From NCBI RefSeq assembly GCF_001544975.2, contig NZ_FCOG02000014.1, positions 1 to 64,000 on the forward strand: a stretch of 64,000 nt of DNA, written 5' to 3'. Under the pieces are notes generated by a model. The model had not been told where the DNA came from. It did no database searches and saw nothing but the letters and a program-made list of their open reading frames with translations. A program made the translations under genes and the position numbers. This document shows positions 17,568 to 24,821 of this stretch, piece after piece. Each line of letters starts with the position of its first letter. Positions within the stretch are counted from its first letter, which is position 1. Origin of the DNA: Caballeronia arationis. GTDB lineage: Bacteria > Pseudomonadota > Gammaproteobacteria > Burkholderiales > Burkholderiaceae.

Positions 17568-18691
17568 GCGACAAGCCCGAGCCTACCGCTGCCACGCCGC
17601 CGAACCTGCCGGCGCCTCCCGCCGACCCGTCGGGCAAAGCGGTGAAGGTGGTCGTCTGCGTGATCGTCGTCAGCCTGATCTGGTATCTGCTCGCCGATCG
17701 TTTTACTCCTTATACGCAACAGGCACGCGTTCAGGCGTACGTCGTATCCGTCGCTGCGGAAGCGTCGGGTCGAGTGACTCGCGTCCTCGTGCATAACAAC
17801 CAGGAAGTCAGGGCCGGGGATTTACTCTTCGAGATCGATGGCGAGCCGTATCGGATCGCCGTCGACCGCGCGCGGGCCGACCTCGAGTCGACGCGCCGGC
17901 AGGTCGGCGCCGGCACGGCCGGGATCGATTCGGCGCGCGCATCGTTGCGCGCGGCAATCGCCAATGAGATCAAGGCACGCCAGGACAGCGACCGCCTCGA
18001 AAGGCTGTACCGCGATGATGAAGGCACCGTCTCGCTGCGACGCCTCGAAGTGGCGCGAGCGACGCACGAGCAGGCCCAGAGTCAGGTTGTCGCGGCACGT
18101 GCGGAAGTGGAACGGGCACGCGAGCAGCAGGGCGGCAATGAGTCGGAGAACGCCCAACTGCGTGCCGCTGCCGCTGGTCTTGAAAAGGCCGAACTCGATC
18201 TTGCCAACACGCGGATCACGGCGCGCTCGGGTGGTGTGATCACGGATCTGCGCGCGGAGGTCGGTCAGTTCGCAGCGGCGGGCAACCCCGTCATGACGCT
18301 GATTGCCATCCGCGATGTGTGGATCAGCGCGGATATGACCGAAAACAATCTGGCGCATCTTGAGCCCGGCACGGCCGTGGAGATTGCGCTGGACGCGCTG
18401 CCGGGCGAAGTTTTCCGGGGGCGGGTTCGCAGTATCGGATACGGCGTGAGCGTGGGCCAGCCCGCGCCGCCCGGCAGCCTGCCGACCGTGCAGAACAGCC
18501 GCGACTGGCTGCGCCCTGCGCAACGCTTTCCCGTAATCGTCGAGTTCGACCAGGGTGAGCGGGCGCGCCTTAACAACGTTCGTGTCGGCGGGCAGGCCGA
18601 GGTGATGGCGTTTCCCGGTTCGGGCAATCCGCTCAACCCGCTCGGCAGAGTGTTCCTGCGTGTGATGAGCTGGTTTTCATACCTCTACTGA
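17564..18691 (+). CDS. HlyD-family periplasmic adaptor of an efflux system (EmrA/AaeA-like)
   Basis: A 375-residue membrane fusion protein. After a Pro/Ala-rich cytoplasmic start there is one membrane helix (about 27-45, VKVVVCVIVVSLIWYLL). The biotinyl-lipoyl half motifs follow (VSVAAEASGRVTRVLVHNNQEVRAGDLLFEID), then a long alpha-helical hairpin (~100-215), then ITARSGGVITDLRAEVGQFAAAGNPVMTLI and a beta-barrel domain. This links the outer-membrane channel with an inner-membrane partner. The start codon overlaps the upstream stop, and the DUF2955 membrane protein gene starts 7 bases downstream. Confidence 0.92.
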   Translation: MSDKPEPTAATPPNLPAPPADPSGKAVKVVVCVIVVSLIWYLLADRFTPYTQQARVQAYVVSVAAEASGRVTRVLVHNNQEVRAGDLLFEIDGEPYRIAVDRARADLESTRRQVGAGTAGIDSARASLRAAIANEIKARQDSDRLERLYRDDEGTVSLRRLEVARATHEQAQSQVVAARAEVERAREQQGGNESENAQLRAAAAGLEKAELDLANTRITARSGGVITDLRAEVGQFAAAGNPVMTLIAIRDVWISADMTENNLAHLEPGTAVEIALDALPGEVFRGRVRSIGYGVSVGQPAPPGSLPTVQNSRDWLRPAQRFPVIVEFDQGERARLNNVRVGGQAEVMAFPGSGNPLNPLGRVFLRVMSWFSYLY

Positions 18692-18698
18692 GACGCCC

Positions 18699-19712
18699 AT
18701 GCAACGCGAGCTTCAGCGCCCTGGTTATCGCACGTTGCGCGTTGCCGTCGGTACCGCACTGTGTCTTTCGATCAGTTTTGCACTCGACCTGCCGATTCCC
18801 GTGGTCGCGCCGGTGTTCGTCGTCTTTCTGCTCGCCACGCAGACGCGGCCGCTGTCGTTCAAGACTGGCCTCGCGCTTGCGTTGGTCGTCGGGTTGACGA
18901 CGGGCAGCGGCCTGCTCCTTGTCCCGTTGCTTCGGCATTACGCGTTCGCTGGAGTGATGCTGGTCGGCCTCCTGCTCTTCCTCGCGTTTCGCTATGGTCT
19001 GCGCGGCGGGAACAATCTGGTCTCGACCTTTCTGGTGGCCGGACTGACGATGATTTCCGCTGCGGGAACCGCTGACTTCCAGCTGGCCGTGACGGTTGTC
19101 GGCGCGCTGGTGCAGGGACTTTTGCTTGCCGTGCTGGTGTCGGCATTGACTCATGTACTCTTTCCGGAGCCCGCGAGCATGCGGGCGCAGCCAGCCGCCC
19201 GGGTGATGCCCGACGACCAGGCTGTGCGCATCGCGCTGCGCGCCGCGCTGGTCGTCATGCCGGCGTATCTGCTCGCCATGGCCGATCCGGCGAGCTACAT
19301 GCCGATCATCATGAAGTCCGTCAGTCTGGGCAGACAAAGCTGCACCACGACGGCTCGCAGCGCGGCGCGCGATCTGATCGGTTCGACGCTGCTCGGTGGC
19401 CTGCTGGCGATCATGTTCTGGTTCGCACTCAGGCTCTTTGTGCACCTGTGGATGTTCTTTCTGTGGATGCTGCTGTTCGGCCTGTTGGTGGGACGCAAGC
19501 TGTACGGCATCGGCCCGACGCGTTACTCGCCGGGCTTCTGGCTGAATAGCCTGGTCACCATGATCATTCTGCTCGGCCAGTCGGTGCAGGACAGCGCCGC
19601 GGGAAAGGACGTCTACACGGCGTTCGCGGTGCGTATGGGGCTCTTTGTGGCGGTCACGGTCTACGCGTGTCTGATGTTGCTGATTTTCGAGCAACGAAGC
19701 CGCGCGCGATGA
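18699..19712 (+). CDS. DUF2955 inner-membrane protein, probable transporter of the efflux trio
   Basis: A 337-residue protein with about ten hydrophobic segments arranged as two similar halves (LPIPVVAPVFVVFLLATQTRPLSF in the first, YMPIIMKSVSLG in the second), matching DUF2955 and distantly the fusaric-acid-resistance/aromatic-acid exporter fold. Together with the adaptor and outer-membrane gene upstream it gives an AaeAB-like tripartite exporter. The substrate is unknown; aromatic acids are a guess from the fold. No dedicated regulator gene adjoins the operon. The start is 7 bases from the HlyD stop. Confidence 0.85.
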   Translation: MQRELQRPGYRTLRVAVGTALCLSISFALDLPIPVVAPVFVVFLLATQTRPLSFKTGLALALVVGLTTGSGLLLVPLLRHYAFAGVMLVGLLLFLAFRYGLRGGNNLVSTFLVAGLTMISAAGTADFQLAVTVVGALVQGLLLAVLVSALTHVLFPEPASMRAQPAARVMPDDQAVRIALRAALVVMPAYLLAMADPASYMPIIMKSVSLGRQSCTTTARSAARDLIGSTLLGGLLAIMFWFALRLFVHLWMFFLWMLLFGLLVGRKLYGIGPTRYSPGFWLNSLVTMIILLGQSVQDSAAGKDVYTAFAVRMGLFVAVTVYACLMLLIFEQRSRAR

Positions 19713-19823
19713 CACTGCGCGCACCCGCGCCTCGGGCCGACGCACACATCGGCGTTCCTGCTGATGACGCGCACGATGACACGCACGCCCAAGCGGGCGC
19801 GCACGATGAAGGAGGTGCCTGCG

Positions 19824-20204
19824 ATGGGAAATATGACACGCGACGCGGTTGTGCACCTGCGGGCACGCGAGATCTTGCGGGAATCCGGCAGGACCCTCTG
19901 GTACCTGCGAGCGATCCTGGCTGGCCTTCTGGTGCTGTTCGCGCTGCTGACGGTCGCCATGTATTACATGGGAGACCCGGTCGAGACGGTGAAGCGAACG
20001 GCTTCGCCGTGGGGGGAAACCGTGTATTTCTGCGCGATCACGGCGCTGACCATCGGGTACGGCGATGTGGTCCCAACGTCAACTTTCGGCCGAATCGATG
20101 CGATATTGCTTGGCCTGCTCGGCATGGTGTTCACGGGGCTGATCGTTGCTGCAGCTGTCAGGGGCGTGCAGGAAGCTGCGCGCCGGGCGAGCCTTCAGGA
20201 TTAG
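19824..20204 (+). CDS. Two-helix potassium-channel-like protein
   Basis: A 126-residue protein with helix 1 at ~29-48, a pore loop with the selectivity filter TIGYGD (76-81) and helix 2 at ~91-112. This is the minimal ion-channel (Ion_trans_2) plan; there is no RCK or cyclic-nucleotide domain, so gating is not evident. The ATG at 19824 was chosen because AAGGAGG lies 8 bases upstream; the longer frame from 19764 begins with a low-complexity Thr/Arg stretch lacking such a site. It follows the efflux operon by 111 bases and may be read from the same transcript. Confidence 0.85.
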   Translation: MGNMTRDAVVHLRAREILRESGRTLWYLRAILAGLLVLFALLTVAMYYMGDPVETVKRTASPWGETVYFCAITALTIGYGDVVPTSTFGRIDAILLGLLGMVFTGLIVAAAVRGVQEAARRASLQD

Positions 20205-20310
20205 TCTGGGGGCGCTGCCGGAAGAACGAGACTGGCAGGCTGGCGGTCTCGCAAAAATGCGCCGGCGCCTCGCGGATACGAATCCGTGTGGAGAGAGGCA
20301 GGAGAGCATC

Positions 20311-21129
20311 ATGACTCGACGGTCGAAATGCATTGCTGCGTTGACGACGGCTGCGATAAGCAGCTGGGCGTTCGCGACCGACCCCCCACCGGTCGACGCC
20401 GGCACGCAGTGGCAGTTCGCAGTGGGACCTTACCTCTGGTTGCCCACCGTGAGCGGGACACTGCGCTTCACGGTGCCCGGCGGCGGCGCCGACGCGTCCA
20501 GCGGCCCGTACAACTATCTGCAGAACCTCAGGTTCGCGTTGATGCTGCAGGGGGAGGCGCGCAAGGGCGAGTGGAGTATCTTGGCCGACGCCATCTACCT
20601 CAACTTCGGCCGACACGAGGCTGCTGTCAATGCGACGAACGGTGTCCTCGGCACGCGCGAAACGCAGCACGACGTACAGACGAGTTTTGCGGGGACGCTG
20701 ATCCAGCTCGGCGGCAGCCGCACTCTCGTGTGGCGGGAATGGGGATACCTCGATGCAGTCGCGGGAATGCGCTATCTCGGTGTAAAGGGAACACTCGACG
20801 TCGGAATCGGCGCGACAGTTGGCTCAGGACCCGGGGCCAGTACGAACTTTCATGTTGCGCAGATGCAGAACCTCTTCAACGGTTTTGCGGGCGTGCGCGG
20901 ACGTGCGACCATCACCCGGGACGGCGCCTGGTACATCCCTTTCTATCTCGACGTCGGGACCGGCACCTCAAAGTTCACATGGCAGGCGCTGACAGGGGTG
21001 GCCTACGCGACAAGGCGCGTCGACTTCGGCCTGCTTTATCGCTACCTCGCGTTTTACGGCTCGGGCGATCAACTCGTACAAACGCTGCGCTTTAGCGGCC
21101 CGAGCATAAATGTGACCTTCAAGTTCTGA
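20311..21129 (+). CDS. Putative outer-membrane beta-barrel protein
   Basis: A 272-residue protein with a signal peptide ending around SWAFA. The mature sequence begins QWQFAVGPYLWLPTVSGTL and continues with alternating amphipathic strands, Gly-rich turns and a terminal aromatic residue (INVTFKF), the usual outer-membrane barrel signature. The GPYLW-P start is common among hypothetical barrel proteins of proteobacteria. Function is unknown. ATG 20311 is preceded by AGGAG, and an upstream in-frame extension would overlap the channel gene. It may belong to the same envelope-stress group as its neighbours. Confidence 0.75.
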   Translation: MTRRSKCIAALTTAAISSWAFATDPPPVDAGTQWQFAVGPYLWLPTVSGTLRFTVPGGGADASSGPYNYLQNLRFALMLQGEARKGEWSILADAIYLNFGRHEAAVNATNGVLGTRETQHDVQTSFAGTLIQLGGSRTLVWREWGYLDAVAGMRYLGVKGTLDVGIGATVGSGPGASTNFHVAQMQNLFNGFAGVRGRATITRDGAWYIPFYLDVGTGTSKFTWQALTGVAYATRRVDFGLLYRYLAFYGSGDQLVQTLRFSGPSINVTFKF

Positions 21130-21324
21130 TCGCGCTTTGGCGGCCGTTCGGATCGAAAGACGCCGGCGGCAGGCGGCTTGAATTCACAACCCGGTCTGCC
21201 TGAATGCGAGACAACGGATTGCCGCGTTGCAGCGGACGAAACCGACACGCTGACCACAGGCGTCGCAGGGCGGCCGATGCGTGCTCCGCTATTGGCGGTC
21301 ACGCCATTCGACCGGCTCTCTCCG

Positions 21325-21594
21325 TTAGTACTTGATGTCCCGCTTTTGCTGGCGGCCTTCCTGCTTCGTGTCGCGCTTGTCCTGCCGGCACTGGGAGTTG
21401 CTCTTCTGGTTTGCGGCGCGGCAGTCGACCTTGGCCGTGCGCGCTTCGTGTTTGGCGGCCTGGTTTACGTTCCTGCCTTGCTGGCGTTGTTGCGACTGGG
21501 TGGTGGCCAGCGCAGCGCCCGATAGCGCCAGGAGTCCGGCCGCGGCCAGCATTGCGCCCGTTCGCCTCCAGAGTCCGTTTCTCGATTCGACCAT
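21325..21594 (-). CDS. Small secreted basic Gln/Lys/Arg-rich protein
   Basis: An 89-residue protein: basic N terminus, hydrophobic core (GAMLAAAGLLALSGAALA) with likely cleavage after ALA, then a highly charged mature part of ~55 residues rich in Gln, Arg, Lys and Asn with two Cys (VDCRAANQKSNSQCRQD) and ending KRDIKY. No family recognised. The start ATG 21594 is supported by GGAGGAG 7 bases upstream. It is on the opposite strand from all genes around it. Export is a fair prediction; function is open. Confidence 0.7.
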   Translation of the reverse strand: MVESRNGLWRRTGAMLAAAGLLALSGAALATTQSQQRQQGRNVNQAAKHEARTAKVDCRAANQKSNSQCRQDKRDTKQEGRQQKRDIKY

Positions 21595-21939
21595 TTTCAC
21601 GCTCCTCCGTGCTTGGTTGAAACGGCGGTCAGCTCGCGTGCCAGTCCGCCTTCGCATGCTCGTAGAGAGCCAGACTCAAGAAGCCTCCTACAAGAGCATT
21701 CATGCTTGAAGTCCATGATGGCACGAATGCGCGCCGCCGGGAGAATTCCCATGCGGCCACGTTGAAACTCCTCGTATTGGGCAGACTCGTGTTCTACTCT
21801 CTCAGGTCCGGCGGAAAAGCTGGCGTTGGCGCCGCATCCACCCGCGCGATTCGAGGCTTGATCGTTGCACGATTCCGATAGCACAATAGCTCAATAGCCG
21901 TCAGGCGAGACGGTCCGTCCATACTTGGAGGAAACGCAC
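21595..21939. other. Intergenic region between divergent small secreted protein and CBS-BON genes
   Basis: About 345 bases with no supported gene; it must hold two divergent promoters. The plus-strand end has TTGGAGGAAA, the ribosome site of the CBS gene. No clear hairpin or operator was recognised. Confidence 0.4.
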
Positions 21940-22629
21940 ATGCGAGCTGTCGACATCATGACGACGTCGGTCATCACCGCCGATCCAGAAATGACGGTGC
22001 GCATCGCGGCGGGAACGATGGTTTTCGCCGGCATCAGCGGAATGCCGGTGATCGATCCGGACGGCAAACTCGTCGGCATGGTCACGGAAGGCGACCTGAT
22101 GCGCCGCGAAGAAATCGGAACGGGCAAACGTCAATCCTGGTGGCTGGAATCGCTGGCATCTACCACTGATCTTGCGAACATGTATGTCAAGGAGAATGCG
22201 ACCAAGGTCAAGGATGTGATGAGCACCGACGTCCTCACCATTACCGAAGCGTGCACTGTCGCCGAGATCGCCGAGTTGCTGGACGCGCGGCGGATCAAGC
22301 GCGTGCCTGTCGTCCGGGACGGCAAGTTGGTGGGTGTCGTGAGCCGCGCAAACCTGATCCGCGCGCTCGTGACGGTGGTGCCGAAGCAGCCGGCCGTGAC
22401 CGACGGCGACGACGCCGGTCTGCGAGACGCAATTCTTCTTGCGATGACGGGTCACCGCTGGGCGCTCCCGCGCGAGAACGTGATCGTCAAGGACGCAACC
22501 GCGCATCTCTTTGCAGCAGCCAGAAGCGACGAAGAACAAAGAGCGATTCGCGTTGCAGCCGAGACCGTGCCGGGCCTCAAGGAAGTCGTGATGCACACCG
22601 AGCCTCCGACGGGGCTCGCGGCGAACTAG
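21940..22629 (+). CDS. CBS-domain pair protein with C-terminal BON-like domain
   Basis: A 229-residue protein. Two CBS domains: residues ~1-60 (RAVDIMTTSVITADPEMTV ... GMPVIDPDGKLVGMVTEGDLM) and ~90-150 (VKDVMSTDVLTITEACTVAE ... RVPVVRDGKLVGVVSRANL). The last ~65 residues (DAGLRDAILLAMTGHRWA ... VPGLKEVVMHTEP) resemble a BON domain, a phospholipid or surface-interacting module. CBS pairs bind adenine nucleotides, so an energy-sensing role is plausible. ATG 21940 is preceded by GGAGGAAA. Convergent with glgX. Family members are common in proteobacteria but without a defined function. Confidence 0.85.
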   Translation: MRAVDIMTTSVITADPEMTVRIAAGTMVFAGISGMPVIDPDGKLVGMVTEGDLMRREEIGTGKRQSWWLESLASTTDLANMYVKENATKVKDVMSTDVLTITEACTVAEIAELLDARRIKRVPVVRDGKLVGVVSRANLIRALVTVVPKQPAVTDGDDAGLRDAILLAMTGHRWALPRENVIVKDATAHLFAAARSDEEQRAIRVAAETVPGLKEVVMHTEPPTGLAAN

Positions 22630-22727
22630 GGCGCTCATCGCAGCGCTCGATCGTCCGGCCGGTCTCCACGAACTCCAGATACGGCAAGCGCATTTCGGCT
22701 TGTCCGGCGACGCCACCGCACCGCCGT

Positions 22728-24821
22728 TCAAGCGGCTTCGAGAACTACGACGCTGCGCGCTTCGACGCGGCACTGCCCGGATTCCAGCGTAGCGTGCAGC
22801 GCAATGGGGACGATGTCGTATGGGCTGGTCAGCGCGGTGTCGACAACGCGATGCCAGGATCGCCCGTCGAGCGCGGGCAACTCGACTTGGCGCGCATCGT
22901 CGTGCATGTTGAGAATGATGTGCAGCGGAGGTTCCTCGGGCGCTTCGCCACCCACGCTGAAGACCAGCAGGCGAGCGCCAGGATTACCCCAATATGGCTC
23001 GTTCAGGCGTTCGCCGTGCCAGACTACATCGGGCTGCATCTGGCCGGACGAGGGGCGGCCCGTGAGAAATCGTCGACGGCGCAGGCTGGCGTGGCGCTTT
23101 CGTAGCGCGATCAGTTCACTCAGGAAACGTAGGGCGCCCGATTCGGCTTCGGGTGAGCGCCAGTCGAACCACGAAAGGGCGTTGTCCTGGCAATAACAGT
23201 TGTTGTTGCCGCTCTGACTGCGCAGCACCTCGTCGCCTGCAAGGATCATGGGCACGCCCTGGCTCAGAAAGAGGATCACCAACAGGTTTCGGACCTGCCG
23301 GCCGCGCAGGCTCAGGATTCCGGCGTCGTCGGTCTCGCCTTCCGCACCGCAGTTCCATGACAGATTATCGTTGCTGCCGTCACCGTTCTCTTCGCCATTG
23401 GCCTCGTTGTGCTTCGCGTTGTAGCTCACGAGATCGTTCAGCGTGAAGCCGTCGTGGCAAGTGACGAAATTGATGCTGTTGACCGGCAGTCTTCCATCGT
23501 CCTCATAGAGGTCCGCGCTCCCTGCGATGCAGGTGGCGACCTCGCCGACGATGCCGGGGTCGCCGCGCACGAAACGGCGGATCACATCCCGATAGCGCCC
23601 GTTCCATTCCGACCACGCCATGCCGGGGAAGGCGCCGACGTGATAGAGGCCGCCTGCATCCCATGCTTCGGCGATCAGCGGCACGCGAGAAAGTATGCGA
23701 GAGGATTCGATTGCCCAGGGCAGCGGTGGATCGTTCATGAGATCGCCATGCTGATCGCGCGCAAAGACGCTCGCCAGATCGAACCGGAAGCCGTCGACGC
23801 CCAGTTCTTCCACCCAGTATTCGAGGCATCGGACAATGTACGCCGTCACGAGAGGATGATTGCAATTGACGGTGTTTCCGCAGCCGGTGTAGTCGCGGTA
23901 GTGGCGGCGGGCGTTGTCCAGATGATAGAAGATGTCGTTCGCCAGGCCCTTGAAATTGATCACAGGCCCCGATGCGCCGCCTTCCGATGTGTGGTTGAAG
24001 ACCACGTCGATCAGCACGCCGATGCCCGCCATGTGCAAGGCGTCGGTGAGCGCGCGGAATTCCTGCGGCGCGCGCGCGGGATCGACGCAATAGCGGGGAT
24101 GCGGACTGTAGTAGCTGTGCGTGCTGTAGCCCCAGTAGTTGGTCAGCCCGCGGGCCGCCACTCGTGGAGGCACATCCTGCTCGTCGAAGGCCATCACGGG
24201 AAGAAGCTCGACGTGGGTAACGCCGAGCTGTTTCAGATAGGGAATCTTCTCGATCAGACCGGCAAAGGTTCCGGGATGCCTCACACCGCTCGACCGATCC
24301 CGGGTGAACCCGCCGACGTGCAGTTCATAGATGACGGCGTCGTCCAGCCCGCGGGAAACCCGCGCGCCGCTCGCGGGTACGGGCTCCGTCACGATCGCGC
24401 GGTGCGAAGCGTGCCCGGCTTCGAATGGTGCGGCGGGAGCGGGTCGCTTCCACAGGACGTCGCTCACGGCACGGGCATATGGATCGAGCAACTCGTTGCG
24501 TGGATAGAATGCGCGGCCTGTGCGTTCGATGTCCTCGGGTCCGTCCAGACGCCATGTATAGCAGGTGCCCAACGGCAGGCCGACGACCAGGACATGCCAG
24601 TAGAAGAACGTCCGGTTGCGTTCGGGCAGGAGCGGTATGACCTGAAACGGCTCAGGGCTGTCGGGGGCGGCATACAGGAGAAGTTCGACCTGCGTGGCAC
24701 GGCGGCCGAAGACGCAAAAGTTGACGCCTTCAGGCACCACCGTCGCGCCCGGCGGAAATCGCGACCCGTGGCCGACCGGATATCGCGGGGCCGGCCCGGT
24801 GTCAGAGTCGGTCAAGGGCAA
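22728..24821 (-). CDS. glgX: Glycogen debranching enzyme GlgX
   Basis: A 697-residue GH13 enzyme. An N-terminal CBM48 domain (VPEGVNFCVFGRRATQVEL) precedes the catalytic barrel with IDVVFNHT, GFRFDLAS (nucleophile Asp about 348), LIAEAWDAG (acid/base Glu about 385) and FVTCHDGFTLNDLVSYN. GlgX hydrolyses alpha-1,6 branches of the limit dextrin left by phosphorylase. The start is a TTG at 24821 (a second TTG is two codons later), giving a 20-base overlap with the end of glgP; no ATG or GTG exists before the CBM48 core. Third gene of the xfp-glgP-glgX operon. Confidence 0.92.
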   Translation of the reverse strand: MPLTDSDTGPAPRYPVGHGSRFPPGATVVPEGVNFCVFGRRATQVELLLYAAPDSPEPFQVIPLLPERNRTFFYWHVLVVGLPLGTCYTWRLDGPEDIERTGRAFYPRNELLDPYARAVSDVLWKRPAPAAPFEAGHASHRAIVTEPVPASGARVSRGLDDAVIYELHVGGFTRDRSSGVRHPGTFAGLIEKIPYLKQLGVTHVELLPVMAFDEQDVPPRVAARGLTNYWGYSTHSYYSPHPRYCVDPARAPQEFRALTDALHMAGIGVLIDVVFNHTSEGGASGPVINFKGLANDIFYHLDNARRHYRDYTGCGNTVNCNHPLVTAYIVRCLEYWVEELGVDGFRFDLASVFARDQHGDLMNDPPLPWAIESSRILSRVPLIAEAWDAGGLYHVGAFPGMAWSEWNGRYRDVIRRFVRGDPGIVGEVATCIAGSADLYEDDGRLPVNSINFVTCHDGFTLNDLVSYNAKHNEANGEENGDGSNDNLSWNCGAEGETDDAGILSLRGRQVRNLLVILFLSQGVPMILAGDEVLRSQSGNNNCYCQDNALSWFDWRSPEAESGALRFLSELIALRKRHASLRRRRFLTGRPSSGQMQPDVVWHGERLNEPYWGNPGARLLVFSVGGEAPEEPPLHIILNMHDDARQVELPALDGRSWHRVVDTALTSPYDIVPIALHATLESGQCRVEARSVVVLEAA

